Source: Cristatella mucedo (taxonomy: Eukaryota; Bryozoa; Phylactolaemata; Cristatellidae). From it: 64,000 bases of DNA. Position numbers and translations under genes: made by a program. The stretch spans positions 975,001 to 1,039,000 of the forward strand of contig WPIO01000001.1 of NCBI GenBank assembly GCA_009760855.2. Direction: 5' to 3'. Below the pieces are notes generated by a model. It did not search any database. It had not been told where the DNA came from and worked only from the letters and a program-made list of their open reading frames with translations. Shown piece after piece: positions 11,251 to 23,039 of the stretch. Position 1 is the stretch's first letter; each line of letters begins with the position of its first letter.

Positions 11251-12883
11251 ATATTCGACGACGTTTGGAAGGAGAGGAGTGGAGCTCCATGATCGCTTCC
11301 ACTAGAGTGACCAGGTCAGGACGCACCACAACCTAACGAGCGGCTTCAGCTCTAGGTAGCGCCTTGATTGAAGACGTACCGTTTTTTTCTTCTGAATATT
11401 GAATGCTGAAAGTCGAGAAAGGGGCTTACGTTTTTTTGTTTAGCCGCCCAAGGAATCCCTGGTGCGTCACGGTGTTAGGTTTGGCTTCATTCCGAGTGAT
11501 TGTTGCCTGGATGTTTGTCGTGCATGTGTGAGCTTAGCAGCTTCGTCAGTTTAGAGGGCAGATCCGAGGTCAAATCTTCCCGCGGTCAACAGCTAGATAT
11601 ATCAATAGCGCCAAGCCGTGGCGTGCTTGTGAGTCAACATAAGAGCAACGCTCTGCATCTGTTGATCAACCTGCAACTATGCCAGCTCTTTCAGCAAAGG
11701 AGACACGTGGGCCAACCTGCGGGAGTTGAAAACAAGCCTTATAGCCACATACATAGCCATTTGCAGTGGCCTAGTTACTTTTTTCCAGGCCAGCCAAAAG
11801 TGATTACACTAATCAAACCGAGCTCTGTTAGGGCATATTAAAGACATATACATTATTGTCATTATCAGCATAGTCCAATACGAACCCAGTCCTTCTTTCC
11901 GGTGCATCGATAATTTGGTACCATCAGAAAATTGACGCCCGATGATAAAAAGTTTTCTTTCTTTCGGTCGCTACTAGCAGAGCAGGTTGCAGACGTCGAG
12001 CTGCTTGGCTTCTGCTTGGGACTCGTGAGGTGTTAGCCGGAAGCATTAACAGCATTCAGTCGATGGGCCACCTGCAAAACGCCCGACACTCCCAAAGCCA
12101 CCGATCGATGCCGAACGGCAACGAAAGCTAGCGAGAGGTAGAATAGGTCGATGCACAGGTTTTACCTACCCATCCACTGCTGCTACAGGGGGGCACCTCC
12201 CGTGTATGACCTGCCCACATGCAGAAGCAAAGTCCTCAGGAAATCTAATCTGCATGGGCGATACGAGGACAGCTCTGCAGACGTCGTCCCCAAGGCGAAT
12301 GATCAAATACTAAATGCAGCCATGCTCCCAGTGCAATCCCATCACTCCTTAGATCCCTCTTTGCACAAGCTGCATCGGAGTTTTAAGGCCTCACAAAAAG
12401 GACAAAGTGAGCGACTCGTAATCACTTAATTAGTTTTTCACCAGCGGACTAGCTAACCCCTAGGCTCCTCTTTTCTTGCTCGACGTTCTGAAGCGTTCTT
12501 ATGGCTTGATGAGGCAACGGCCTTCAACGCCACGGCACACACAACTTTTCACCAGATCCGCTTAGTTCTGGATGCACTCTACGTATTGATTGCATATGAT
12601 CCAGCTATGAGCTGTGGCTTTTTCAAAAAAACAAGCAATATAGAACTCCGGACTCTGATACGAGTCGGCCTGCCGTAGCTACTCGGGTAAACTGCCGTCG
12701 TTCATACGGTTAGCTATGTTGAGAGTTACTCAGCCGCATCAATGAATATTTCTGATTAAGCCAGACCTTAATTGCTTACATGCACAGCTGTACTGCTACG
12801 TACATACATCCTGTGTCACATCTTTTTATAACGAGGCATTAGCGTTCGATTTGCTCAGTTCAGCTATTGCTTAAACGTCTAGT
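11251..12883. other. Intergenic stretch, nothing recognised
   Basis: Open frames at 11500-11841 and 12151-12429 (+) have no recognisable motif, splice signals or relatives in the window. I see no repeat linking this stretch to the gypsy remnant on its left. Confidence 0.45.
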
Positions 12884-13607
12884 TGTACCTAGGCTAGGTT
12901 TGGTTGGCTGGGACTGCTGTAATGTGGTGTGACCGGCTGTGCCAGGGTATGATCTATGGCATGGCCGGATGTGCGGTGACGAGAGGTTACCGGGGCTCTT
13001 GGGTAGGAGAAGTTGGCTGAGTAAATCGTGGTGCTGGAGGCTCAGGGTCTCGCCAAGCTATGCATCTGGATGGGTGCAGGCGTGCTCCGGCGATGCAGCC
13101 AGTCAGGCAAGGCAGCGAGTGCCCAAGGCCCGAGCTGAGCTAGATAGCACACTCGTGGTTGTGACGTGTGTATTCCACGCTCCCGTGTAGCGTGTTCGTA
13201 CCCCCCCCCCGTGAGTTTGTGTTTTTCTGCGGAAGCTTTCGACTGTGGTGAATGCCGACTCCGACTAGCCAAGCAGTCACCCAGCTAGCCGGATCTTGTA
13301 CGGCGAAAGCTTAAACTGTTGGAACGGCGTCAGTACAATGGCGGGACTGCAGAAGCCAAACGACCAACTAACGCATCTGTCTGTGCTTGCTGCGTCCTCT
13401 TGTGCCCCCCTTACTGTGCTATGTATAGGGCCCTCCATGTAGACTTTTTTGGTCCACCTATTGTTGTTGGCGCATGCTACGTTATTATGAGTTCTAACCT
13501 GACGGCCGCTAGTCTTATCTAACTTGGCAGCACGGCGAGCTGCAGCGTGGCCAGAGTATGGCAGGGCTTGGTGGGAAAAACCCTCTGACCCCTGGAATTC
13601 GCCTACA
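12884..13607. mobile_element. Solo LTR, copy 1 (related to 25412-26115)
   Basis: It begins TGTACCTAGG and ends CGCCTACA, a TGTA...TACA terminus. It is collinear with the copy at 25412-26115 over its whole length. Shared landmarks are GGCATGGCCGGATG, GTGCAGGCGTGCTCCGGCGATG, AGTGCCCAAGGCCCGAGC, TGACGGCCGCT and GACCCCTGGAA. A C10 run at 13201-13210 is private to this copy. No internal retroelement sequence flanks it and no target duplication is visible, so this copy is old or recombined. A non-autonomous DNA element is the alternative. Confidence 0.6.
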
Positions 13608-14599
13608 CAGATGTGCAGCTACGGACGTACATCTCTTTCGCAGCTCTTCTGTCAAGAGGCATTAGCGTTCGATAGGCACAGGTCAGCTACTTACTATAAA
13701 TCTACCATGTCCTGCCCATTTGTCAGCTATACATAGGACACATGGCAACAGATTGCCAAGATACCCAGATGCTGATGACGAATCGTATCAAATTCGGTCT
13801 TTAGGGACCAGAGATCTCATCCGCAGTTGATTTATTACCTACCAATCTTCAGTAGACGAGCCTCCGTATGGCAGCATTTTCAAGAAATTCAAATTTAGTT
13901 ACGAAAAACATGTATCCTGAGTCCAGACAGTACATAGCTGTCGTGGTATTCTACTAGAGAGCTGCTAGCTAAGCCATCGAGATTTGAGATTGTACGAGTC
14001 CTAGGCCTGACTACTGTTGATGTGCTTGAAAAACTCTACCAAATGAGCTTTGCCGGATGCGGCTACTGTGGTTACATCGTAAATTTACTCCCTCGCTAAG
14101 TGTAATATTGCCTACTTTTGCTGTTTGGGGTGACCTGTCCAAGCATTTAAAACCAAGAGGCTGTCCCAGGCCTTAATAGCATGGCTACCGAAGCGGTTCC
14201 TAAACCATGCGACCAGTCATAAGAGACCACGCTCGGATCTCTTTTCTCAAAATAAGTTGTACACTTTTTAAATTCCTGATTTTTAGTCCACGTGCTTGAC
14301 GTTGCAAACTTGCACTCACTGCAGGAAAGAGATCCAGCGGAAGCTGCGGAAAACTGCGGAAGCTGCAGCGTCTTTCAGCCTTCAGTTTCTTGTCAGCCGT
14401 AGCCCGGTTGGTATTGACCACTGCCTCTAGGGACTGGAACATTTGCTGTATTAGCTCCTGCGCATCCATTTCCCTAGCTCCGGTACTAGAATTCTTCTGA
14501 ACACAGCATTCTTGTTGTACGTCAGCATATCTGCGGGCTTTCGACATTCACTCGCTTTCAGAGGTAGTACAAATACTGAGCTCACAGCTGTGAGGTGCT
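13608..14599. other. Unassigned stretch with one 115-codon minus-strand frame
   Basis: The frame at 14200-14547 (-) is mostly hydrophilic and could form a helix (MDAQELIQQMFQSLEAVVN, then a Lys/Arg-rich part). It has no recognised domain and no clear splice or polyadenylation context. It could be a fragment of a transposon gag-like protein or chance. Confidence 0.3.
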
Positions 14600-15485
14600 T
14601 TGAGAGACTGGTACGCCTTGGCTAGATCTTTGCAGCCTCAATGTCTCCCGAGGACGATTGTGGCTCTGTTGGCCTCCGGCATGGCGCCACATCACTTCAA
14701 GGTGGTGTCGCTGGTAATTCTTGAGGTACACAAAATTGGTGAGGAAGATTTTTTTCGAAGCTGCGACCTGCACAACGTCATATGACAGTGTATTCATAGT
14801 TTCTGCCCGTATCCAGAGTTAAACTTCAGCAAAGATAGTTATTATTGCTACCAGCAGCTAATAGTGAAAATGTTTGGCTCTCCTTTAATTCACGTGCGAC
14901 CAAACCGTAGAACTCGCTCCCGACTGACGTCACGCCACCGTCTGACACAACTACTTTTCCAGAGTGAAGATTAAACGCACATTTTCAAACAGACCATTTA
15001 TATTTCAAGCAGACCATTTAGTGGGTCCTCACGAGTCTTCCTCTGTGTGCCTATGCGTGCAGACACCGCCTGCTTCTAAAAACTATGCGTGCATGCTGAC
15101 CCCGTGTACGTCACAACTTACAATGTTACGCTAGATGACGTTGCCAATGCACTTTTTTTTACAGCTCCTGCAAAGTTCCTAGAAAAACATTCCGCTCGCC
15201 AAGGTCACCATACCAGCGCATTATTATTACTAATATTATACATCCGGAGGCGGACATTACTATGAAACATTTAATACTTAGTGCAGCCATCATTATGAAA
15301 TTGTTAATACTTCGTGCTTTTTACAGACAACACATCAATTCGAGCACATGATGGCGGTCGCACCACAGCACGTTATATTAGAAGAGGAAGTTCACTGGTC
15401 TAGTCGCACGCCCAGAGACAAATACGAGTAGCACTTTGATTTTATTGATATAAAGCTAAAAAAAACTAGCCCAAGTCCATAACAA
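14600..15485 (+). repeat. Dispersed repeat, copy 1 (pairs with 21110-21975)
   Basis: About 880 bp is collinear with 21110-21975 in the same orientation. Landmarks shared in order include TGGTAATT near the start, ATTTAGTGGG(T)CCTCACGAGTCTT, GTCACAACTTACAA, TACGCTAGATGACG, CCTGTAAAGTTCC-like, an ATTATT run, GGAGGCGGACATT-like, GCACGT.ATATTAGAAGAGGA and TTTTATTGA. The middle resembles a family A LINE 3' UTR on the plus strand, but the repeat runs past the ATT tail, so the duplicated unit is larger than the LINE. Confidence 0.65.
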
Positions 15486-15489
15486 TAGC

Positions 15490-16700
15490 AAAAATAGTAA
15501 TACACTCGATAACGTGTACTCTGAGAGCTCAGATAACTTAATCTCTTTCGAAACACTTTACATTTGCGGCGAAGAAAACACGATCGCATGGTGAGTGGTA
15601 TCGTACTTGATGGACGACATGAATAACATGGTTAGGGCTGACATGCTCAGGGTCAGTATGGAAGTGTGGTTACTGGCAGCACGCATAAACACATAAATGA
15701 CAAATATCAGGGACCCACTAAATGCTGTCATAAAAAGGTGTGTTTTGAATTTCTTTTTAAATGTGGTCAGATCGAGGGACATCGTGATTCAACTCGGAAG
15801 TGAGTTCTAGGATTTGAGAGAATACGAACTAAAGTCTATGCCTTCAAAGGATTAGGAGTTTGTGTGAGGTACAGGTAAACAATTAGATATAGAAAAGCGA
15901 GTGGTATGGAGTTAAGCCTGGTGGGGCTATAGATTGAATAGTGGATGTAATAATATGGATGTAATGCTGGTACCAAAAATGATGTTACCTACAAGTGAGC
16001 GACTAAACCTTAAAATCGATGCTTTGCTTGAGTGGTAGTAATTGCAGGTCGGTGAGAAGTGGTGTGACGCGGCGCCTGAGCCGCTAACGACAGGCGAGCC
16101 TAGCTGCAGAGTTTTGCACTAGCTGTTTTCGCCTGATTTCGCATGCCAGAATACCAGAAATCAGCAGGTGATTTGATCGAAGACCTAACTGGAACTTACT
16201 AGCAAGGTTTTGAAGCTTCAATATATGAATTCAGCTGGTCAGGACTGCTACGAAACCTCAGGAGGGAGACTGACCGGAAGTTACTCATGTTCTATTGGTT
16301 ACGTGTCGCTTTCTTGAGTTGTGGCCTGCATACAGCCTTTTGGAAAAGTTTTGGGTCATGACCTCCGGCTAATGACATAGGTGAAGTGTTAGTTATGAGC
16401 TGCAGCACCAGATCAACGCACGGTAGAAGCAGGGTAGTGGTAATAGGGTCCAGGGGACTGGTCGTCTTTTTTAATTGGGATAGAAGCTTCAGGATTAGGT
16501 CACTAGTGAACTGCTTGAATTTAAACACTGAGGTACTGCCTGGTGTTTAATAACAGCAAATCCACCTCCAGTTTAGATCGATCTAGGGGTGTGGGGAAAA
16601 AAAGATCACAGCCAGGTTAGCGTTTTAAGTTGTCGGACAGTTTACTAAAGACCTTTTCAGAAATAAGGTCGCCTGTTACCTTGAGTGAAGATTATGAAGG
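15490..16700 (-). mobile_element. LINE family A, internally deleted copy
   Basis: Minus strand. The 3' tail and UTR lie at 15495-15790 and the C-terminal thumb block at 15780-16150. The minus frame at 16292-16528 encodes the RT entry region: SPLDPITTTLLLPC, then VLQLITN, then a basic block ending PQLKKA. Traces of the linker before RT extend to about 16700. The RT palm, including YxDD, is missing between these two parts. Confidence 0.75.
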
Positions 16701-17371
16701 CAAGCATTAAGTTGAGCCGCCGGAGTTGGAACAGGCCTGAGGACTACTAAGCCAGAGAGACTCACAGTGAAGCTTGTGGAAGAACGTGTGAGTGGTTCAA
16801 GACGATGCCTAGGACATGCCCGACGAGCGGCTACTCTGCTCACCGTTCCCGCCACACGAGCCGCGACTCAGCTGGCTGCCCCGGCCTCTGTGGTGGCTCA
16901 TGGGCACTTTTTTTGGTAATGCATAATTCATGAATGTTAGCAACAGCAGCGACATCTAGGCATGCATTTGAACTACGACAACCAAGCGAAAATCAGTTTG
17001 CACGACCGTAACTAACACGCAAGTGACTAGCCGTTGGCGTATCTAACGCTAACACCGGCGTGGCAGACCTAACCGCCCGAGCGATAAGTGCTTAGATGTA
17101 CATAAACACGTAAGTTCTTGCGGGCTACGTTCAAAGAACAAGCAAATTAGCTTTAAGCAGGTTTTTCTGAATCCGTTTCCATGTATGTTTGCCTGAACTT
17201 TGACTTTCGGAAAACATTCTGCCACTCCCAAGAAACGGGGTAGGGCTAGTTCACTTCAGGAAAAATAAAAATGTTATCAAAATTTGGAAATCAATGGGGA
17301 AAGTTTGGGAATATACGATGTAGCTGACTTTATATAAGTAAGATTTTGCTTACTTTGCATCAAATACAAAT
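16701..17371. other. Intergenic stretch, nothing recognised
   Basis: No coding, RNA or repeat signal that I can support. Confidence 0.5.
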
Positions 17372-17446
17372 CGTCTAGAGAGAGTCTAATTTCTGTAAGG
17401 GGCTTTTTGAAATGCATTAATATTATTGTTATTATTATTAGGATTT
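17372..17446 (+). mobile_element. LINE family A tail remnant
   Basis: TCTAGAGAGAGTCTAATTTC, then TGTAAGGGGCTTTTTGAAAT, GCATTAATATT and a run of ATT follow the family A 3' end base by base with scattered changes. Only about 75 bp remains. Confidence 0.6.
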
Positions 17447-19499
17447 TTAAACGCTGGAGGACCACTGAAAGAACATTACTTCGTGCGTGTTTCGGCTTAC
17501 TGAATTTTTTTAATAGGGATAGCTGCAGCCGCTATGGCCATGCCCTGCGATAAACACTATCATGACATAATATGAAGACGGCCTAAAAGGGAAAACAATT
17601 GTAAAGCTTTATTAGAACGTTGAAATCGTGAAATGCGCAAATAAAGTTAATTTCAACGATTTAATGATCGAATGATGACCCGATCAATTTGAATCCCTGA
17701 TCTCTTTTACTATCGTAATTTTATTTTCTATTGTAGCCTAGTGTTTTACGGCGTTGTTGCTCATAGCTCTCCTGCCTATGAACGGGCAGTTTTACGACGA
17801 ATTTATCGAGCACTCGCACTGAGGATTCATCCTTTGATCGCTCGCAACGGTCTGGCAGAAGTAGAAGCACTTAGCTGCTGATCTATCTCATATTTCTGCT
17901 AAAGATTATATGTGAAACGTAACATGTGAACTAAAAATCACGTGTTCTGCCGTTTCGTAGTTGATGGTATCTCTAATATACCGCAATTACATCACAGTAT
18001 CTATTGATGTCATTTTCTCAGTGGCTTTACGTCAGATTGACTAAACACGCGTTTGATTCGTTTATCCTAGTGTCTAGTTTGTTTCGTATTATAAGCACAA
18101 GACGGCTAGAGACCTGTTCAAGCTTGAAACTAGTCCACTGGTCTCGGTTTGGGTGAACATCGCTTTATCGTGTATTATTATTATTATTAACTGCTACTCC
18201 TTCACGAAGCTGGTTGTGTCTGCGGGACTTGAATGTGGCAATCCGTAGCTGAGCAGCTGCAGTTGGTTAAATAGACGCCAAAGGCCTTTTTACTGCCAAG
18301 TAAGCGAGGATGGATGCTTAGGAATATTGTACTCAGCACTCCTCTACATTAGGATTTGATTTTCAAACTGATTTCTTGCTAGCAAACTTACTTACACGTA
18401 GTTTAGTTTCTGTATGCTGGTATTCAATCTAATCTTGAGGCCTCATTGCTAACTTTTTACGCTAAGGCAGAGCTTTCGTGGGATTCCTTGGCAGCTCGAT
18501 GGCCCGTTCAGATCTGATGGACTCAGAAAGTTTTACCATGATAACCACACGGCACCACACAGCACTTAGGGCTGCCACTTTTAATCGCCGAGTGATTTAT
18601 CTGGCTCCCTGCATACAGCCTTGTATAGGGAAGCATCAATGTGCACTAGGCTGAACGGCTTAGTCTCATGTAAGATGTTTTTCTAACAGACCATGCATTC
18701 TGGCTATTCGATTGGTGGAGTCATTTTATTGATGCCGCATCTATTGCATTCTAGCAGTTTGTGATGCCCAAACATTCAGGAGCAGGTCGTGTCTTGCATT
18801 TTATTACCGTACGTCTGGTAAAGTAACGCAGCTACGGCTGACAGTTTTTCTCGTAGGTTTAATGTCGTGGCCTATCGAGTAGTATCCGTTACAATTTCAT
18901 CATTCCCACGAAATCCCAGACACTTACCAGACTTACTAAGCTCGGCTGATGATTGAATCAGTGCTCCTCTCACCATCGGATTTCATTTTGCTCGGGCTGG
19001 GGCACTATCTTATGAGCGTTAGTATTGTGTTTGGCTACTCAGAGTCTTTGCTCAATTTATCATCAAAAAAGTTTTCTAGAGTGGCCAGTGAGATAATTCA
19101 TGTTTGTAATGACAATGGGTCTGGTGACATCCTCTGCTGCTCAGGTAAAAGTTGTGACAACTCTGAATTACATCCAGGTGCTTTTACGTAGGCTAAATCG
19201 ATTGAACAGAGCCAGCTATTAGTCAAATCACAATTACATTTTTTGTTCTCAATTCAAACAACCAAAGTCATATAAAGTGAGTATTGTGGAGGGCTACGGA
19301 AAGTTTCCAAGGACATGGTTACCAGCCCACTCTAACCCAGAGAACGGTTTTCAGTTCCTCAAATCCTAGCTAATGCAAAAATTGTTGATTGTTGTCCTAA
19401 ATTGTAGCAATCCAAAATTGTTGATTACTGTCTTAAATTGTAGCATCAGCAATATAACACTGTAATTTAATTCCAGATTATTCTTCTGTAACTTATTTC
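17447..19499. other. Intergenic stretch with small repeats
   Basis: CGCTTTATCGTGTATTATTATT at 18167-18190 may be another LINE tail trace. A two-copy tandem repeat of about 42 bp (AAAATTGTTGATTGTTGTCC and following) lies at 19376-19442. The open frame at 18949-19191 (+) has no recognised motif. Confidence 0.45.
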
Positions 19500-19935
19500 T
19501 TGCTGGTCTACCTGCCTGTGCAATCGGGCGCTTACAGGTGGTGCAACACTTTGTAACTAGGTGTCTCTATTGTGGGCCTCTTAGCTGCCACAGGGAACCT
19601 GTTTCCACCGACCAGTACTATGTCGCAGTCTAGAAACGCATCGATTTCAAGGTTGAGGTACTCAATTTTGGGGCCCTTCATTACTTGGCTCCGAATTATT
19701 TATCCGATATACTTCCACACCGGAATAACAATCGTTTCGCCCGCTTTTCCTAATCCGACTGTTTACCTATACCTCCTACAAACCTCAAATACTTTACAAA
19801 CCCGTATTTAGCTCATAAGCTCCAACAGCGTGGAGCTCGCTCCTGACTTGCATCACCATATTTCCTGATTTGACCAAATTTAAAAAGAAGATTAGAACGC
19901 ATCCATTTATCACAACATTTAGCGTATCCCAGTGA
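19500..19935 (+). mobile_element. LINE family A fragment, RT thumb to 3' UTR
   Basis: The plus-strand reading gives decayed versions of the C-terminal blocks: CTTGCTGGTCTACCTGCC, a Tyr-rich stretch, then the region matching NLKSFG..A.SS.AP.AW and DLT.FKKK. It ends near the start of the 3' UTR. Frameshifts throughout. Confidence 0.7.
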
Positions 19936-19984
19936 TTCGCCATGTATTATGGTATACAACGACCTACTTAGGAATGCAGACATG

Positions 19985-20805
19985 GGTAGACTATCTCTGC
20001 TTGTTTTGCTCTATCTTCCGGCAGCTTTTGATTCTATCGATCACAAAGTTCTTCTAGAGTGATTCTCATCTCGCCAGGGCATCACTGGCACTTCTCTGCA
20101 TTGGTTCGGGTCCTATCTCAGTGGGAGACTCCAGAGTATTGACTTGAATGGACAAGTTCAGCTGAGGTAGCTCTGAAATATTGGGTATCTCAGGGCTCCG
20201 TGCTAGGTCCGGTTCTTTTCACGGTTTACACTCCCCCTCCTGCTGAGGTGATTGCCAAGCACAATCTAGGCTTTCAATTTTATGTGGATGACACTCAGTT
20301 GTACCTTCACTTTGATCCCTCCCAGCCTTCGAGCACCTCAAATTCTCTCAACTCACTTGCTGCATTTAATGATGACATTCGCACATGGATGGCAGCCAAT
20401 TTTCCAAAACTAAACGATGGCAAAACTAACTTACTAGTTATGGGCCAACCCAGTGTGTTTCAGAAATTGGAAATGCTGATGCTCAAAATTGGCTTAGCCA
20501 GAAAATCTCCTGTCGAATGAGCTCGAAATCTAGGTGTAATGTTTCAAAGTGACCTCTCGTTAGACGACCACATCAGCTTCACAATCAAATCTGGCTATTT
20601 TCAGTCGCATAACATTTCTGAAATTTGGGCTTGTTTAGATAAAGATACAGCGTCCAAGTTAGTCCATGAGGTCATGACATCCCGTCTCAACTTCTGCAAC
20701 ACACTGCTTGCTGGACTAACCGGCATGTACGATCAGGCGATTGCAGCTGGTGCCAAACTCAAGACCCACAAACGGTCACTTTACCTGCCTAGCGTTATGC
20801 TAGAG
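19985..20805 (+). mobile_element. LINE family A RT palm region, decayed
   Basis: A plus-strand run through the RT core: AAFDSIDHKVLLE-like at 20025-20060, YLSGRLQSI, GSVLGPVLFTVYT at 20188-20230, then FYVDDTQLYLHFDPSQPSS at 20277-20330 carrying the catalytic YxDD as YVDD, and LVMGQPSVFQKLE. The C-terminal part reaches TSRLNFCNTLLAGL near 20700. In-frame stops and shifts split it. The part that should follow it (thumb to 3' UTR) lies just upstream at 19500-19935, so the two are separate or rearranged copies. Confidence 0.8.
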
Positions 20806-21109
20806 AATACTGCGTAGTTGTATCGAGGGATCACGGGCAAAACGAATGCATCCAGCAGGTCGAGCAGCTACCGAGCTGATGGCTGTGAGCTTTTTTTACA
20901 TTTTTACACAGAAAATGCATTGCACTGCAAACCAACCAAGCCATGCAACTTTGCTGCGGCTGTACAAAAATGGAAAAAACATGCAAAAGCCCGAAAATTT
21001 TATTCCCAGCACAATGACAGAATGGGAGAAACATGGCTTAGTCAACAGGGCAGGCAAAGACGAAATGACGTAGCCCAACCGTAGCAGCCCGTGGTGGCTG
21101 TAAAGGATG
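20806..21109. other. Unassigned stretch with overlapping open frames
   Basis: Frames at 20818-21084 and 20846-21073 (+) and 20896-21195 (-) overlap. None shows a known domain. It lies between a LINE remnant and a dispersed repeat. Confidence 0.3.
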
Positions 21110-21975
21110 TGCCACAGCCAGCAGTAGGGAAATATTGTCTGGCAGCTCATCTTCAAATATGCGAGGTCTTTTTTGCCACAATACTTCGGTGGCATCGCTG
21201 GTAATTTTTTAAGATATGCATCATCGGCGAGGAAGATTCTTTTTTAAGATGATACCTGCAGAACGTGGTATGAGAAGTTATTTATAAATTCTGCCCGGTC
21301 AAGTGCTACACATCAGCGAAGATAACTTTATGGAAACTGTCAGCATATACTATCGAAACTACTAAAATCATTTGCCTGTCGATCGTATTAACCTGAAAGT
21401 ATGTATTGGGGGTGTGCCTTTTTTATGCATGCTCCCAAACCCTGGAGCTCGCACCGAATTGCACCACAAAGAGACAAATACTCCTAACACAAATAATTTT
21501 ACATAAAAAGCATAAACACACCTTGTTTTTGCAGCATTTAGTGGGTTTACACGAATCTTAAATTGTGTGGTTTAAGGTGCTGACACTACATGCTTTTACT
21601 AACCATGCGTGCATTCTAACTCTGTGTATGTCACAACTTACAACCTTACGCTTGATGACGCCGTGAATACACTTTCTTAACAGTACCTGTAAAGTTCCTC
21701 GAAAAATATTCAGGTCTTTAAGGGCACTATGTAGACGTATTATTATTATTATAACGGTGGAGGCAGGCATTTGTATGAAACTTTTAAAACATATTGCGTT
21801 TCACAGACTACGCCTAGTTTCAAAAACATGATGACGGGCTCACAGTAGCACGTCCTATTAGAAGAGGAGCGTTTACTAGTATATTCGTACGTCCAGAGAT
21901 TCATGCGAGCAGTGGTTTAGTTTTATTGACGTCAAGCTAATGAAAATGAGTCTACGTCCAGGATCAAATTTTGGC
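21110..21975 (+). repeat. Dispersed repeat, copy 2 (pairs with 14600-15485)
   Basis: Collinear with copy 1 along about 870 bp, with many substitutions and small indels. It includes the ATT run at 21738-21752 and the same sequence on both sides of it. The match continues to about 21975 (copy 1 to about 15485) and then stops. Confidence 0.65.
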
Positions 21976-22257
21976 ACGGCAAGTATTCGGTTTTTCACTT
22001 GCCACGACTGATTCTGACGGTCTCAATGACAAATACAGTTAAGCATCGTAAGCCTGGAAGTGATAGCTGATTCAAGGGTCTCCAGTTTCTTAACCCCTAG
22101 GTTCAGTAAATATTAATGTGAGTAAAATATCGAGAGCAGATCTTCGTAAGACTTAGTGGGTGAAGTTTTTGGAGGATGAGACTTGACCACAAAACGAAAT
22201 GCATTGAACATGATTGGACTAGTTGGCTCGTAAGATTTGTGAAGGAAATAATAAATA

Positions 22258-22403
22258 AATATTAAATATAATTCATTTGCATAGCGCCCCAAGAGAACTT
22301 AATCTCTATTCAGGAGCTTCACATATGCCTCCGGGCTCGACCCCACGACCTCAGCCAGACCTTAGTCGGGGCGAGCACCTTAACCACTGGACCAACCCAG
22401 CGC
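22258..22403 (-). mobile_element. tRNA-derived SINE with a LINE family A-type tail
   Basis: Read on the minus strand, the 5' part is tRNA-like. A box A match TTGGTCCAGTGG (complement of 22384-22395) and a box B match GGTCGAGCCC (complement of 22333-22342) are spaced about 50 bp apart, as in a Pol III internal promoter. The 3' part (complement of 22278-22310) reads AGAGATTAAGTTCTCT, then TGGGGCGCTATGC. It matches the 3' end of LINE family A, which has GGGCGCTTTATC at the same place. An AT-rich tail follows to about 22258. It abuts the 5'-truncated gypsy LTR at 22404. Confidence 0.75.
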
Positions 22404-22829
22404 GGCTCTTGCAGCCTGCGGGTACTGGGTGGAAATCTTACGAGGGATCTCAGACTGCCTAAGTAGCCGCAAGCTCACGACCGGTGGAAGGGCAGACGAT
22501 GACTCGGCAGTCCTGCCAAAATCCTTGCATTGGAGGCATCTGTGGGGACATCAATCTACCACAAACTGCCGCCAGTTGTCGGGCTGGTTCTGAACAAACA
22601 ATGGCCTGGCATTTCGAAATAAACAATGCATGTATGGAATAAATGGGCTGTCGAAGGAGTACAACAGGAGTGGAGGGCTAGAGCCCTCGACGCCGGCAGC
22701 CATCTAGTGTGTGTAGACAGGGCATGGCCGGCGTAGCTTGAAAAAAAATGTTTTGGTGCTGGAGCCGGCAGACTTGGTGTGTGGTCGCACTACCCAGCCA
22801 GACGAAAGGTCGTTCGTAGGGCCGTCACC
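22404..22829 (+). mobile_element. 5' LTR of a Ty3/gypsy element (5' end truncated)
   Basis: Direct repeat of the LTR at 23821-24168. Landmarks in the same order are CTGCCTAAGTAGCCGCAAGC, GATGACTCGGCAGTCCTGCC, GGCATCTGTGGGGACATCAA and CACTACCCAGCC. It lacks about the first 13 bases of the LTR and carries an extra block of roughly 85 bases near 22660-22750. It ends near GCCGTCAC, directly before the primer site. Confidence 0.8.
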
Positions 22830-22831
22830 TT

Positions 22832-22850
22832 TGGTGGCAGCGGTGGAATC
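22832..22850 (+). promoter_or_regulatory. Primer-binding site for tRNA-Leu
   Basis: TGGTGGCAGCGGTGGAATC complements the 3' end of a tRNA-Leu (…CCCACCGCTGCCACCA) apart from one missing G near its inner end. It starts two or three bases after the LTR end. Use of tRNA-Leu is known in animal gypsy elements. Confidence 0.85.
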
Positions 22851-23039
22851 TAGGATTATCTTGTCAACGGAATCTAAGTGAGTATAGGCCTGGTTAGAGC
22901 TGTGCACGCCAACGCGCTCTGATTTGAGTTACCAGAGAACGGCAAGCACGGAGATTATGATGAAAGAGAATCCAAGAAGCCCGTGGGATATACGTCTTCT
23001 GTGGAGCTCTAACCGGGAGCAGCAAGTGACGTGAGTAAG

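Noticed and set aside
11500-12429. Gypsy pol continuation after the gag remnant
   Set aside because: No protease, RT or integrase motif could be read in any frame.
20818-21195. Proteins in three overlapping frames
   Set aside because: Mutually overlapping on both strands, with no domain, splice signals or relatives.
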